A stretch of 64,000 nt of DNA, from assembly GCA_000621185.1 (NCBI GenBank), contig KK211224.1, forward strand, positions 186,001-250,000, written 5' to 3'. The DNA comes from Franconibacter pulveris DSM 19144. GTDB lineage: Bacteria; Pseudomonadota; Gammaproteobacteria; Enterobacterales; Enterobacteriaceae. Under the pieces are notes generated by a model. The model did no database searches. It had not been told where the DNA came from and saw only the letters and a program-made list of their open reading frames with translations. Position 1 is the first letter of the stretch. Every line of letters begins with the position of its first letter. Below, piece by piece: positions 39,122 to 48,576 of the stretch. A program made the translations under genes and the position numbers.

Positions 39122-40255
39122 TTACGGTTTCAGCTCTCTGAGCAGGGCGAAGGCCTGCGGCATGCACGCTTCGCTCACCACGAAGGCCCTGAGCCTGCCC
39201 TCGCCGTCAATGCCTTTCGCCACCATGCCCTCGCCGCCGAGGGCGATATGCCAGGCGAGATCCGCGCTTCGCGTATCGCCCGCCAGGTGCAGCGGCAATT
39301 CCGGCGTTTTTACTTTCACCAGCATCGCCGGCAGGGTGAGGGGCTGGCTGCCGCCCGCGAGATTTTTCGCCGCCGTCATGGCGCTTAGCTGAATGGGTTG
39401 CAGAAACGGCAGCAGCTGACCGTTGATTTCCGCGCAGTCGCCCAGCGCGTAGATGTGCGGGTCGCTGGTCTGCAACTGGCTGTTGACCACAATGCCGCGG
39501 CTCACCGCCAGCCCTGCCCGGCGGGCGAGGTCAATATTCGGGCGCAGGCCGATGGCGGCGATGGCGGCGTCCACTTCCAGCGTGCGGCCGCTGGCGAGCG
39601 TCGCCTGGAGACCGCTTTCGCCCGGGCGTAAGGCCGTAAGCTGCTGGTTCAGCGCCAGCTCCACGCCCATCTGCGTTAATTTGTATTGTAAGCGAGCGCT
39701 CACTTCCGGCGGCATCAGCGAGGCGAGCAGGGAGGCGGCGTTGTCCACTACCGTCACCTGTTTCCCGGCGCGCTTGAAATCCATCGCCAGCTCGCTGCCA
39801 ATCAGTCCGCCGCCCAGCATCAGCACCCGCTGCGCGTCCCGCAGTTGTGATTCGCACGCCTGATACTCCTGCTGGCTGTTGAGGGTCAGCATCAGCTCGC
39901 GCCCTTCTACCGGCGGCGTAATGGCGCTGGCGCCGGTCGCCAGCACCAGCTGGTCGTAGCGCCAGCTTTGCGTCTGGCTTTTCACGATGCGGGCCTGCGG
40001 GTCGATTTCCGTCACCCAGGTAGCGGGGAAAAGGCGCAGCTGATATTGCTCAGCAAACTCCCCGGCGCGCTGGCGGGTTAAGTCATCCGCCCGCTGCTGC
40101 TGGCTGATGACATGGCTCAGGTCCGGCTTGTTGTACTCGTCCATGCTGTCGGCGGCGATAAGCGTTATCGTCACCTTCGGGTCTTGTTTGCGCAGGTTTT
40201 TCACCAGCTGACGGGCGGCGAAGCCCGAGCCGATAATCACAATGCCGTCGCTCAT
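39122..40255 (-). CDS. norW: NADH:flavorubredoxin reductase NorW
   Basis: 377 aa FAD-dependent pyridine-nucleotide oxidoreductase. FAD site [23 protein letters not shown] site [18 protein letters not shown], second FAD motif [12 protein letters not shown]. Passes electrons from NADH to the rubredoxin domain of NorV. Its start overlaps the norV stop by 4 bp (40252-40255). Confidence 0.97.
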   Translation of the reverse strand: MSDGIVIIGSGFAARQLVKNLRKQDPKVTITLIAADSMDEYNKPDLSHVISQQQRADDLTRQRAGEFAEQYQLRLFPATWVTEIDPQARIVKSQTQSWRYDQLVLATGASAITPPVEGRELMLTLNSQQEYQACESQLRDAQRVLMLGGGLIGSELAMDFKRAGKQVTVVDNAASLLASLMPPEVSARLQYKLTQMGVELALNQQLTALRPGESGLQATLASGRTLEVDAAIAAIGLRPNIDLARRAGLAVSRGIVVNSQLQTSDPHIYALGDCAEINGQLLPFLQPIQLSAMTAAKNLAGGSQPLTLPAMLVKVKTPELPLHLAGDTRSADLAWHIALGGEGMVAKGIDGEGRLRAFVVSEACMPQAFALLRELKP

Positions 40256-41706
40256 ACCGCCTCCACCGCCAGCGCTTCAAACACCTCTTTGCCCAGCGAG
40301 CATTCCGGGCAGAGGAAGCTCTCCGGCACCTCGCTCCACGGTGTGCCGGGCGCGACGTTCTGCATCGGTTCGCCTTTTTCCGGGTCGTAGATCCACTGGC
40401 AGACGCTGCACTGCATGCAGCAGCCGGTGTCGGCGCTTCCCGCCTGCGGGGCGGCAGCCTGAAGCGGCGGGGCGTCAGTCGTAACGGGCCGCGCTTTTGT
40501 CGGCAGCGGCGAGAGCGCCCACTCGCGGGCGATTTTCCGCCCATGCTCGCGGCATGCTTCCAGCGCGTTAAGGTCCGGACGCCATTTAGCTTTCAGGCTC
40601 AGCGACATCTCGAAACCGGCGTCCTGCAGGCGGGTGGAGAGACGGTCCACCGCGCCGCCGCTCCAGCCATGCGAGCCGAAGGCGCTGGCGCGCTTGTTGC
40701 GAAAGCGCAGGCCGGTCATCTCCTCCACCAGGCCTGCGATTTTCGGCATCATCACGTTGTTCATGGTGGAGGTGCCGACCAGCACGCCTTTGGAGCGGAA
40801 AACGTGCGTGAGGATCTCGTTTTTATCGCTGCGGGCGACGTTGAAGATTTTCACCGCCACGCGCGGGTCCACTTCCGCTATGCCCTGGGCGATGGCGTCC
40901 GCCATCATGCGGGTGTTGTTGGACATGGTGTCGTAGAAAATCGTGATGCGGTCTTCCTGATAGTCCGCCGCCCATTTCAGGTAGAGCTCGACGATTTGCG
41001 TCGGGTTGTCGCGCCACACCACACCGTGGGAGGTGGCAATCATATCCACCGGCAGGTTAAAGCCGAGAATTTCGGTGATTTTCGGCGTCACCAGGCGGCT
41101 GAAGGGGGTGAGGATGTTGGCGTAGTAGCGCTGGCACTGCTCGAACAGTTCCGCCTGATCCACTTCGTCATTAAACAGGTGCTCGTCGCAGTAGTGCTGG
41201 CCGAAGGCGTCGTTGCTGAAGAGCACCGCGTCGCCGGTGAGGTAGGTCATCATGCTGTCTGGCCAGTGCAGCATCGGAGTTTCAACGAATATAAGCTGTT
41301 TGCCGTTGCCGATATCCAGCGTGTCGCCGGTTTTCACCACGTTGAAGTTCCATTCCGGGTGATGGTGGTGGCCGTTGATGGAGTCGATGCCGTTGGCGGT
41401 GCAGTAGATGGGCGTATCCGGGATGCACTTCATCAGCTCAGAGAGCGCGCCTGCATGGTCCTCTTCGGCGTGGTTAATAACGATGCAGTCGATATCGGCA
41501 AGGTCGATTTCCGCACGCAGGTTCTGCACAAAATCGCGGCTGAACTTATGGTCGACGGTGTCGATTAATACGTTTTTCTCTTCGCGAATAAGGTAGCTGT
41601 TATAGCTGCTGCCCTTGAGCGTCTTATATTCGGTGCCGTGAAAATCGCGTACTTCCCAGTCGCGCTGCCCAACCCAGTAGATGTTGTTTTTAACGTGAAT
41701 AGTCAT
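40252..41706 (-). CDS. norV: Anaerobic nitric oxide reductase flavorubredoxin NorV
   Basis: 484 aa. Metallo-beta-lactamase-like di-iron domain with NHAEEDHAG and further ligands in ATSHGVVW; flavodoxin domain [21 protein letters not shown]-terminal rubredoxin with [17 protein letters not shown] and FLCPECSLG (two CxxC). Reduces NO to N2O anaerobically. ATG 41706 has GGAG at 8 nt and aligns with E. coli NorV. Preceded by a sigma-54 promoter and three NorR-type sites, but norR itself is not adjacent. Confidence 0.98.
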   Translation of the reverse strand: MTIHVKNNIYWVGQRDWEVRDFHGTEYKTLKGSSYNSYLIREEKNVLIDTVDHKFSRDFVQNLRAEIDLADIDCIVINHAEEDHAGALSELMKCIPDTPIYCTANGIDSINGHHHHPEWNFNVVKTGDTLDIGNGKQLIFVETPMLHWPDSMMTYLTGDAVLFSNDAFGQHYCDEHLFNDEVDQAELFEQCQRYYANILTPFSRLVTPKITEILGFNLPVDMIATSHGVVWRDNPTQIVELYLKWAADYQEDRITIFYDTMSNNTRMMADAIAQGIAEVDPRVAVKIFNVARSDKNEILTHVFRSKGVLVGTSTMNNVMMPKIAGLVEEMTGLRFRNKRASAFGSHGWSGGAVDRLSTRLQDAGFEMSLSLKAKWRPDLNALEACREHGRKIAREWALSPLPTKARPVTTDAPPLQAAAPQAGSADTGCCMQCSVCQWIYDPEKGEPMQNVAPGTPWSEVPESFLCPECSLGKEVFEALAVEAV

Positions 41707-41745
41707 TTGTGTTTCTCCGCAGAATGTCAATGTTGCGGTGACTAT

Positions 41746-41762
41746 TACAAGAGACGTGCCAG
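41746..41762 (-). promoter_or_regulatory. norV: Sigma-54 promoter of norVW
   Basis: Minus strand CTGGCACGTCTCTTGTA: TGGCACG - 4 nt - TTGT, perfect -24 element and near-perfect -12 (T for C). It sits 40 bp upstream of the norV start. Confidence 0.88.
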
Positions 41763-41816
41763 GTTTTTATGGTATTGATTTAGCTGTAAATGAATGGATT
41801 AACGGGTTCTTGAATT

Positions 41817-41872
41817 GTCTTTTTGACTATTAATTTATTTGTCTTTTTGACACTACTGAAAGTCATTTTGAC
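41817..41872. promoter_or_regulatory. Three NorR enhancer sites
   Basis: GTCTTTTTGAC at 41817-41827, GTCTTTTTGAC at 41841-41851 and GTCATTTTGAC at 41862-41872. All fit the NorR pattern GT-N7-AC with a T-rich core. They lie 55-126 bp upstream of the sigma-54 promoter, in the position of the three NorR sites required at E. coli norVW. Confidence 0.85.
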
Positions 41873-41897
41873 CATCTCAGCCTCTTTTCAGCCCGTT

Positions 41898-42524
41898 TCA
41901 TTGACGGGTGCGTTTCATCGCTTTTTCAATCTGCCTGTCATGCCAGCGGCGCAGCGCAAAGAGGGTGAACATGGCGCCCAGCAGCGCGCAGAGCATATCC
42001 GCCTGCGTATCCCACTCGTCGCCCTGGGTGCCGAGGAAGTCATCCGCGTCCTGACCCAGCGCCAGCGCTACCCACCACTCAATCAGCTCGTAAAAGGCGC
42101 CGATGGCGAGCGTTATGCAACAGACGATAAAGGCCAGCATTTTGCCCCCGCGCACGCGGTTGCCGCGTACCAGCACCTCCCGCGCCGCCAGCGACACCAC
42201 CAGCCCCTGCAATACATGGCCGATTCTGTCGTAAGGGTTGCGCTCAAGCCCCAGCCACGCCTGTATATGAAAGCCGGCGGGCACCCGGGCGTAGGAGTAC
42301 ATGCCGCCGACGATAAGCGAGGCGCAGCCGACAAAGATAAACGCATAGAGCAGGGGCGTGAGTGGGTAGCGCTTTGCCGTCGCCCAGAGGATGGGCGCGA
42401 CGATAAACACCGGCAGCACTTCCATCAGCCAGGTAAGCTTACGGGCGGTGGCGATGCCGGTAATGATAAGCAGCAGCGCCAGTAGCGCAACGCCTGCGGA
42501 AAAATAGAGCGGACGAGTTTTCAT
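41898..42524 (-). CDS. DUF2238 inner-membrane protein (YjdF-like)
   Basis: 208 aa with six hydrophobic segments. NPYDRIGHVLQGLVVSLAAREVL and FYELIEWWVALALGQDADDFLGTQGDEWDTQADM (shown in part: FYELIEWW; GTQGDEWDTQADML) are the DUF2238 signatures with conserved acidic residues and His. Function unknown. It lies upstream of the NorR sites on the same strand as norV, occupying the place where norR lies in E. coli, but is read in the opposite sense to norR there. Confidence 0.88.
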   Translation of the reverse strand: MKTRPLYFSAGVALLALLLIITGIATARKLTWLMEVLPVFIVAPILWATAKRYPLTPLLYAFIFVGCASLIVGGMYSYARVPAGFHIQAWLGLERNPYDRIGHVLQGLVVSLAAREVLVRGNRVRGGKMLAFIVCCITLAIGAFYELIEWWVALALGQDADDFLGTQGDEWDTQADMLCALLGAMFTLFALRRWHDRQIEKAMKRTRQ

Positions 42525-42810
42525 CAGCGATCCTTCACTCAGGTAAAAGTACTGTTTAGTTGAAACGCGTGAAAAAACAACGTGGATGAAGCGCAGAAAA
42601 GTCCTCCTGACGGCTTGCTAAGCGTCGATGGAACGAAATTGATCGTGTTAATTTTAGATGCACTACTGCTCGGGCTCATGATTAAACAGGCGTTAAGCGC
42701 GAACGAACCCCGGGGCGTCTGGTGAGAGAGCGTTACGCAGGGAGAAGACGTTGGCCGTACGCGAGACAAGTGGATTTACTGAATATCGTTTCGGGTTAAG
42801 CCGCTTAGAA
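42525..42810. other. Non-coding spacer between the autotransporter terminator and the DUF2238 gene
   Basis: About 290 bp without a convincing gene. It must contain the promoter of the DUF2238 gene, but no element stands out. Confidence 0.4.
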
Positions 42811-42840
42811 ATAAAAAACGGGGCCGTACGCGGCCCCGTT
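42811..42840 (-). terminator. Terminator of the autotransporter gene
   Basis: Perfect 10-bp stem AACGGGGCCG - loop - CGGCCCCGTT; on the minus strand followed by a T run. 20 bp after the stop. Confidence 0.92.
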
Positions 42841-42859
42841 GGTTTATCTGCGTTAGCGC

Positions 42860-45800
42860 TTAGAACGATTTGTTCAGGCGCAGGCTGAAGGTGTGCGCCT
42901 GGTAACGCTCGCCCGCCTGCAGGTCGTAACGGGCGTCAATGCTCAGGTCGCTGACGTTATACAGCGCGCTGCCCACCGACAGCCCCGCCATGTCCTCAAC
43001 CGGAGACGCGCCTTTGGTGGTGAATTGCGTTTCACCCAGGGTGTCGGCGGCGTAAGAGGCGGTGTTGCTCATACGGCGGTTGTCGTACTGGTGGATCCAG
43101 GAAAGCTGTGCGAACGGCGTCAGGTTGCCAAGCGCGGTGTCGAAGGTTTTCTCTACACGCGCGCCAAGGTCGCTGATAACCGACTGCGAGTGTGAGGCGC
43201 CAACGTTAAGCGCCATGCCGTTACCGCCGCTCTCTTTATAGTCATCCACGTGCTGATAGCCGTAAGCCAGGCTTGCCAGCGGTGTGATGACAACGTCAGC
43301 AGGCAGCGTGAACGGGTAGCCGAATTCGCTTTGCAGCGTGACGGACTGACCGTCGAACTTGCCGTGCGCCGCGCCGGAGAAGCCGGTGAAATCGGCGCGA
43401 CGGACAGACTCATAGTTCTGACGGGTCAGCGCCGCCGACAGGTTCACAAACCACGGCTCGCCGGAATAGCCCGCGTAACCAATCACGCCATAGTTATCGG
43501 CGGTGGAGGTGTTGCCATTCAGGTTATCTTTGCCGTGTACGGAGGTGTTGCTGTAGTTCAGGGCCGCACCAACACGCCAGTTGTCAGTGACCGCACGGTC
43601 AGCGCCAAACAGCAGGCCGCCGAATTTCGCGCTGTAACCGCTCACGTCGTCGCTGCTGTCCTGACGGGCATAGCCGCCGTAAGGACGAGCCCAGACGATC
43701 CAGTCGTTGTACGCGTCGCCCGTCGCCACGCCGCTCAGGCCTGCGGTCTGCGGGTTGCGCAGGGTATCCAGGTGGGTGCCGACCACGGACATCGCCGTTG
43801 AGGTCGCCACGCCGCTTGCCGTGCTGGCGCTGATATTCTGGCCGGTTGACAGACGTTCGCCCACGCGGTTGGCTTCTTTTTTGCCTTCAATCGCCAGCGA
43901 GGCGTTGTACAGCTCAAGCAACTGCGGGGAGATGCCGGAGTAGCTGCTCAGGCCGCCCAGCGACGCGGTGGCGTTCCGGATGGTCGCACGGCCCGGTTTG
44001 GTCACCGGCGTGGTCGGCGCGGTTGGCGGCGTTTCGACGACTGGCGGCGTTCCGACCACAGGCGGCGTTCCGACTACCGGCGGGGTTTCGACTACCGGCG
44101 GCGCTTCCGTCAGCGTAACAACCAGCGCGCTGTTGGTTTCGTCAACATAGGTTGAGCCGGTCACCTGGCCGTTGTAGCCTGCGGCGCTGTAATTAAGCTT
44201 ATCGGCGTTGTAGTTGGTGCCCGTGCTGTTGGCATCAATCACCACATAACGCTGACCTGCGGCAAACTGGTAGGTGTTGCCGGTACGGGCAAGCGATACG
44301 GTAGAGCCCGCGTCCACGTTAGCCGAGCCGGTAACCGTCAGACGACCATAGCCGGTATCCGCCGCTTTATCGCCTTTCGCAACCGCAGTATCGTTAACGC
44401 CCAGAATCAGCGATGCCGCTGCGTTCTGCTGGTAGTTGCCGGTGATGGTCAGCGGGTTATTAACCTGCAGTCTGGCGGCGTCGTTAATCACGGTGCCGAC
44501 AGGGGCGGTCGTGCTATCAGAATCGCTGCTGTCATCGCTCATAAGGCTGTTGAGCATCATGACGTTGCGGATGTTGATGTTGTCGTTCAGCAGCATGGAG
44601 CCGGAGCGGAAAATCACATCGCCAGTGCTGGAAATCGTCCCCACGCCGTTAGCGCCTGAAGCGGTATCTTGATCGCTGACGCTCGCGATATTTATCACTT
44701 CGCTCGTACCCGTCAGCACGCCCTGCTTATCCGTACCGCCAATAAATTCGAGGATGGTGCCATTATCGGCGGCAATAGTGCCTTCAATGGTGCCGGTGTT
44801 AGTGATAGTCAGCGTAGAGTCGTTGTTGCCGCGGCTATATATAGCGAAGGTATTACCGGTGATCGTGCCGTTATTGGTGATGTCTATCGTGGAGTTGCCG
44901 CTGCCTTCGTCGTAAACGCCATAATTGGTTCCGTTAATGGTGCCGTTATTAATCAGCGTCGTGTGATAGGCATCGGAATAATAATTCGCAGTGTAAACGC
45001 CATAGGTGCCGCTGATGGTGCCATTGTTAATAATGGTACTGGTTGACCCTAAGGTATTATCCGAATAGTTGCGGTTGAAAACACCAACGACAGAGCCTGT
45101 AATATCACCATTGTTAGTCAGCGTATCGATTTGGCCAATGTTATATACGCCAAAATAAGAGCTGGTAATGGTGCCGTCGTTCGTTAAGTCTTTAATCAGG
45201 CCGGTGCTGTTATTATAAATGGCAGAATCGCTGTAATGATTGGTGCTGTTATTGCTGGCGATAGTGCCGGTATTATGCAGCGTATTAATGGTGCCGGTAT
45301 TATAAATAGCGCCAGTGTTATAGTAATATCCAGTGTTGTTATTGTTTGTCGAGTTGATTATCCCGTCGTTTTCCAGAACGTCGATATTGCCGCGGTTATT
45401 AACCCCGGTTCTGCCTGAAATCACGCCTGTCGTCACGTTCTTTAACGTGCCCAGGGTGCCGCTGTTGCTAATGCCGCCGCCCTGTTCGTAGCCAGTATTG
45501 CTGTAATAGGTACCAGCGGCTGGCCCGGAGATAGTTCCGCTGTTAATCAGCGTACCGACAGTGCTGGTCGCAGTCAGGTTAATAGCGCTGCTGGAATAAT
45601 TACCGTTTTCGCCAGTAATTGTAATGCTGCCCTTATTATCGATGATATCGATGGCGCCCTGGTTTTGCAGGCCATAAAGGTAAGTATTGGAAAGCTCGCC
45701 GTCTCTCGCCGTAATTATCCCATCGTTAGTCAATGACGTCAGGGCGGCATCCTGGCCGACATTCAGCGCGGTTTCTCCGTCACCGGTTGCGGTGCCTTCG

Positions 45801-45967
45801 CTGGTGACATGCACTGTCTGATATTCAGCGGGGATCTGAACGTTATATTGCTGGCTGGAAATGACATAGTCGCTGGGAACCGCGAAGGCATAGGGTGCCA
45901 GCAGTCCTTGCGCAGAGGTTAACGCTACCAGCAAGGTTCCTTGCTGGCTAAACCGTGATTTCTTCAT
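42860..45967 (-). CDS. Type Va autotransporter with beta-helix passenger
   Basis: 1035 aa. Signal peptide to about residue 29 (YAFA). The passenger, about 40-560, is made of short beta-helix-like repeats of the type NNGTI-G/NTGTI, very rich in Asn, Thr, Ser and Gly and almost without Cys. A PPVV(E/G)T linker repeat at about 625-648 leads to TAPTTPVTKP. The C-terminal autotransporter beta-barrel (about 750-1035; WARPYGGYARQ, DRAVTDNWRVGAALNYS) ends FSLRLNKSF with the terminal Phe that BamA recognises. Surface adhesin or biofilm factor by family; ligand unknown. No protease triad or RGD motif seen. Monocistronic with its own terminator. Confidence 0.93.
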   Translation of the reverse strand: MKKSRFSQQGTLLVALTSAQGLLAPYAFAVPSDYVISSQQYNVQIPAEYQTVHVTSEGTATGDGETALNVGQDAALTSLTNDGIITARDGELSNTYLYGLQNQGAIDIIDNKGSITITGENGNYSSSAINLTATSTVGTLINSGTISGPAAGTYYSNTGYEQGGGISNSGTLGTLKNVTTGVISGRTGVNNRGNIDVLENDGIINSTNNNNTGYYYNTGAIYNTGTINTLHNTGTIASNNSTNHYSDSAIYNNSTGLIKDLTNDGTITSSYFGVYNIGQIDTLTNNGDITGSVVGVFNRNYSDNTLGSTSTIINNGTISGTYGVYTANYYSDAYHTTLINNGTINGTNYGVYDEGSGNSTIDITNNGTITGNTFAIYSRGNNDSTLTITNTGTIEGTIAADNGTILEFIGGTDKQGVLTGTSEVINIASVSDQDTASGANGVGTISSTGDVIFRSGSMLLNDNINIRNVMMLNSLMSDDSSDSDSTTAPVGTVINDAARLQVNNPLTITGNYQQNAAASLILGVNDTAVAKGDKAADTGYGRLTVTGSANVDAGSTVSLARTGNTYQFAAGQRYVVIDANSTGTNYNADKLNYSAAGYNGQVTGSTYVDETNSALVVTLTEAPPVVETPPVVGTPPVVGTPPVVETPPTAPTTPVTKPGRATIRNATASLGGLSSYSGISPQLLELYNASLAIEGKKEANRVGERLSTGQNISASTASGVATSTAMSVVGTHLDTLRNPQTAGLSGVATGDAYNDWIVWARPYGGYARQDSSDDVSGYSAKFGGLLFGADRAVTDNWRVGAALNYSNTSVHGKDNLNGNTSTADNYGVIGYAGYSGEPWFVNLSAALTRQNYESVRRADFTGFSGAAHGKFDGQSVTLQSEFGYPFTLPADVVITPLASLAYGYQHVDDYKESGGNGMALNVGASHSQSVISDLGARVEKTFDTALGNLTPFAQLSWIHQYDNRRMSNTASYAADTLGETQFTTKGASPVEDMAGLSVGSALYNVSDLSIDARYDLQAGERYQAHTFSLRLNKSF
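44025..44096. repeat. Four 18-bp tandem repeats in the autotransporter linker
   Basis: Four units beginning GGCGG(C/G)GTTTCGAC... with 1-4 differences, encoding the PPVVET/PPVVGT linker between passenger and beta-domain, plus a degenerate fifth half-unit. In-frame copy changes would alter linker length without breaking the gene. Confidence 0.9.
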
Positions 45968-46159
45968 GATGTACCGTGCGATGTCGCGCTTGGGGTTAAC
46001 GAAAAGAGCCGTTATATGTTACGTTCAGATTTATCTGATTACATTTCGTTTCGAAATATAAATCTGCTTGCAAAGAAAACAATCAGCGAAGCTAAATTAT
46101 TTTCGGCTCAGGCCGCGCGGAACTTTAGAGTTTCACTTAAATAAAAGTGTGAAGAGCGA

Positions 46160-47005
46160 ATGAAAAAGACAAAAAAAGCCCTGGCTTTTACGTGTGTAAT
46201 ATTGATTAGTATGACTTTTTTGTTAACGGGATGTGTCGGCAAAAATCCGCGTGAAAGCGCCGATATATTGGCGAAACAAAGTGGTCTTACCAGTGAAAAT
46301 TTTTCTGCGAACGGAATATATTTTCGCACCTGGCATCGCATTACGCCGTCGGTTACGCTTTTGCGGGTTTATGTGGAAGGGGACGGATTCGCCTGGGTGA
46401 GCCGTACGCGTCCTTCAGACGACCCAACGCCGCACAATCCCGTTGGCCTCGCGTTAGCCGCGGCGGATCAATCCGCTAACATCCTTTACCTTGCGCGACC
46501 GTGTCAGTTTATCGGGCCGCCGTTGCCCGCCGCCTGCAATGTCCATCTCTGGACTGATAAGCGCTTCTCATCAAACGTTATTCAGGCGATGAACGAGGTA
46601 TTAAGCCAGGTAATACAACGCTATCCGCAGGCGAAAGTTGAGCTGGTGGGGTATTCAGGCGGCGGCAACATTGCCGCGCTGCTTGCGGCGCAGCGGACGG
46701 ATGTGGTTTCGCTGCGTACGGTGGCGGGGAACCTCGATGTCGCGTACGTGAATGCACTGCACCGTGTTTCCGCCATGCCGGATGCGCAAAGCGCGGCAGA
46801 CGTCGCGCCAGAACTGGCGAGCCTGCCGCAAATCCATTTCAGCGGTGCGGATGACCGTACGGTGCCGCCCGCTGTCGCGGCGCGTTTTCAGCAGGTGACA
46901 GGAGCGCGCTGCGCGCAGGTTGAAGTGGTGCCGGGCATGGCGCACGGCTCCGACTGGGCGGCGCGCTGGCCGGGTTTGCTGGCGAAAGCGCCGGTTTGCC
47001 GGTGA
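46160..47005 (+). CDS. Alpha/beta-hydrolase lipoprotein of unknown substrate
   Basis: 281 aa. Lipoprotein signal with lipobox LLTGC (Cys25). Hydrolase core with nucleophile elbow VGYSGGGN (Ser166), Asp231/232 in GADDRTVPP and His262 in PGMAHGSDW, a plausible catalytic triad. Two further Cys pairs may form disulphides in the periplasm (CQFIGPPLPAAC). Membrane-anchored esterase or lipase by fold. Divergent from the autotransporter, 192 bp apart; a functional link is possible but unproven. Confidence 0.85.
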   Translation: MKKTKKALAFTCVILISMTFLLTGCVGKNPRESADILAKQSGLTSENFSANGIYFRTWHRITPSVTLLRVYVEGDGFAWVSRTRPSDDPTPHNPVGLALAAADQSANILYLARPCQFIGPPLPAACNVHLWTDKRFSSNVIQAMNEVLSQVIQRYPQAKVELVGYSGGGNIAALLAAQRTDVVSLRTVAGNLDVAYVNALHRVSAMPDAQSAADVAPELASLPQIHFSGADDRTVPPAVAARFQQVTGARCAQVEVVPGMAHGSDWAARWPGLLAKAPVCR

Positions 47006-47363
47006 AGGGCAGGAACGTTTGTAGGCTGTGGAAATATGTGTGCGAACCAATAAACGTTTTATCGCCACAGCCATTTCAAACCACGCGTTTATTTCCGTTC
47101 AGGAGGTTGGTTCCGGAAATAAAAAGGGCCCGCGGGGTTGGGAGTTAAGTTATTTGATTCATTAACTCTGTATCACGGGGGTATTGGGATTGCAGAAATA
47201 AGCGTTATTTAATGACTTAAGGATTAGCGATTATCTTGTCTATGATTTTATAGTATATATTTCAAAAAGTTATTCGTGCAATCTATGGCATTTTTTGCCT
47301 GGTATTATTATCTGCCACGGGGTTTATTAGTTAGCAGTATTTTTTCCAACTAATAAAGGAACA
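47006..47363. other. AT-rich non-coding region before the Hcp cassette
   Basis: About 360 bp, with a sharp fall in GC from about 47150 onward. No gene seen. Probably holds the hcp promoter and marks the left side of the transferred cassette. Confidence 0.5.
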
Positions 47364-47369
47364 ATGGAA

Positions 47370-47852
47370 ATGGCTATCCCGGCGTACTTATGGCTTAAAG
47401 ATGATGGCGGTGCAGATATTAAAGGCTCTGTTGATATAAAAGACCGAGAAGGAAGCATTGAAATACTATCATTTGGGCACGGGCTGCATCTGCCTACTGA
47501 TACCGCAATAGGAAGGATTACGGGAACGCGTCAGCATTGTGCACTGAGTTTTCAGAAAGAATTTGATTCCTCCAGCCCCTATCTTTACAAAGCGATAGCG
47601 ACGGGCCAGACGCTTAAAATGGCTGAAATAAAATGGTACCGCATCAACGATGCAGGGCAGGAAGTTGAATATTTTAATATGTTGCTTGAGAAAGTTAAGG
47701 TTGTCAGTTGTTGCCCCTGCATGCTGGATATAAAAAACCCGGCCACTGAAAAGCATAATCATTTGGAAAATGTATCGCTGCGTTATGAGCGGATTACCTG
47801 GAAGTATTGTGACGGCAATGTCCAGTTTACTGATGCGTGGAATGAAAGATGA
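47370..47852 (+). CDS. hcp: Hcp-family type VI secretion tube protein
   Basis: 160 aa. MAIPAYLWLKDDGGADIKGSV, REGSIEILSFGHGL, GRITGTRQHCALSFQKEFDSSSPYLYKAIATG and VSLRYERITWKYCDG are Hcp features (quoted in parts: YLWLKDDGGADIKGSV, EGSIEILSFGHGL, LRYERITWKYCDG). Hexameric rings of Hcp form the inner tube and carry small effectors. ATG 47370 gives the usual MAIPAYLW start; ATG 47364 with AAGGA 4 nt upstream is possible. Its stop overlaps the effector start (ATGA). No other T6SS structural gene is in the window, so this is an orphan hcp. Confidence 0.92.
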   Translation: MAIPAYLWLKDDGGADIKGSVDIKDREGSIEILSFGHGLHLPTDTAIGRITGTRQHCALSFQKEFDSSSPYLYKAIATGQTLKMAEIKWYRINDAGQEVEYFNMLLEKVKVVSCCPCMLDIKNPATEKHNHLENVSLRYERITWKYCDGNVQFTDAWNER

Positions 47853-48328
47853 TCCGCTGTACTTTTCATCTGAATGGTGGACAGTTATCAACATTAAGTT
47901 GCCCAGGCGTGGGTTTCTTTTCCGCCTATTCCGGTAACGCTGGCCCGCACCGTAATAATCCCGACTCGATAGCAATCCCGAAAAAAGGCCCTATTCCACC
48001 GGGAAATTATTACATCGTTACGCGCCCGCGCGGCGGCTTCCGCACGCGCTGGCAGGATATGATCCACGGCCTGGAAAGCGGCTCAGATCGTGATCTGTGG
48101 TTTGCCTTATACCGGGAAGACAGCGCAATAGATGACTTCGCATTTATTGAAGGTGTGGAAAGGGGACACTTTCGGCTACATCCTGCAGGCCAGTCCGGGA
48201 TCAGTAACGGTTGCATTACCTTAACCAGCCATGCTGAATATGACATTTTGCTAAACGCGCTGTTGAAAACACCATCAATAATGGTAACCGCGCAACTTAA
48301 AGCTTTTGGCACTATACAGGTGTATTAA
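47849..48328 (+). CDS. Tlde1-type L,D-transpeptidase effector (DUF2778)
   Basis: 159 aa. N-terminal polar GFFSAYSGNAGPHRNNPDS and KKGPIPPGNYYIV segments are typical of DUF2778/Tlde1 proteins. The catalytic motif is FRLHPAGQSGISNGCITLT, with His111 and nucleophile Cys122. Salmonella Tlde1 is a type VI effector that acts on peptidoglycan tetrapeptides as L,D-carboxypeptidase/transpeptidase. No signal peptide, as expected for cargo delivered by T6SS. Lies between hcp (4-bp overlap) and a small membrane protein (1-bp overlap). Activity is inferred from motif and context. Confidence 0.87.
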   Translation: MIRCTFHLNGGQLSTLSCPGVGFFSAYSGNAGPHRNNPDSIAIPKKGPIPPGNYYIVTRPRGGFRTRWQDMIHGLESGSDRDLWFALYREDSAIDDFAFIEGVERGHFRLHPAGQSGISNGCITLTSHAEYDILLNALLKTPSIMVTAQLKAFGTIQVY

Positions 48329-48576
48329 TGAAGCCCATTCACTATGTTTTTATTTGGCTGCTTGAGCTTTTATCGCTGTCTGTTATTTATAGCCTGCTTT
48401 GTTATGTTATGCCGGATGAAGCATTATTTTTATGGTATGAAGACAGATATGGCATGATAATGGAGAATCAATGGTATGACGCGTATACATTAATACTGAT
48501 GCTAATAGCCATTTTTATTAATTGCGTGTTGATCTGGCTGATTTTTTCTGCCTGCAACAGGAAAGAATTAACATAA
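48328..48576 (+). CDS. Small membrane protein, probable immunity to the Tlde1-type effector
   Basis: 82 aa with two hydrophobic helices (about 5-27 and 53-75) joined by a polar loop containing DEALFLWYEDRYGMIMENQWYD, which would face the periplasm if both ends are cytoplasmic. No homologue recognised. It overlaps the effector stop by one base (TAATG) and ends at a terminator, the usual place of a cognate immunity gene. The immunity role is inferred from position and membrane topology only. Confidence 0.72.
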   Translation: MKPIHYVFIWLLELLSLSVIYSLLCYVMPDEALFLWYEDRYGMIMENQWYDAYTLILMLIAIFINCVLIWLIFSACNRKELT

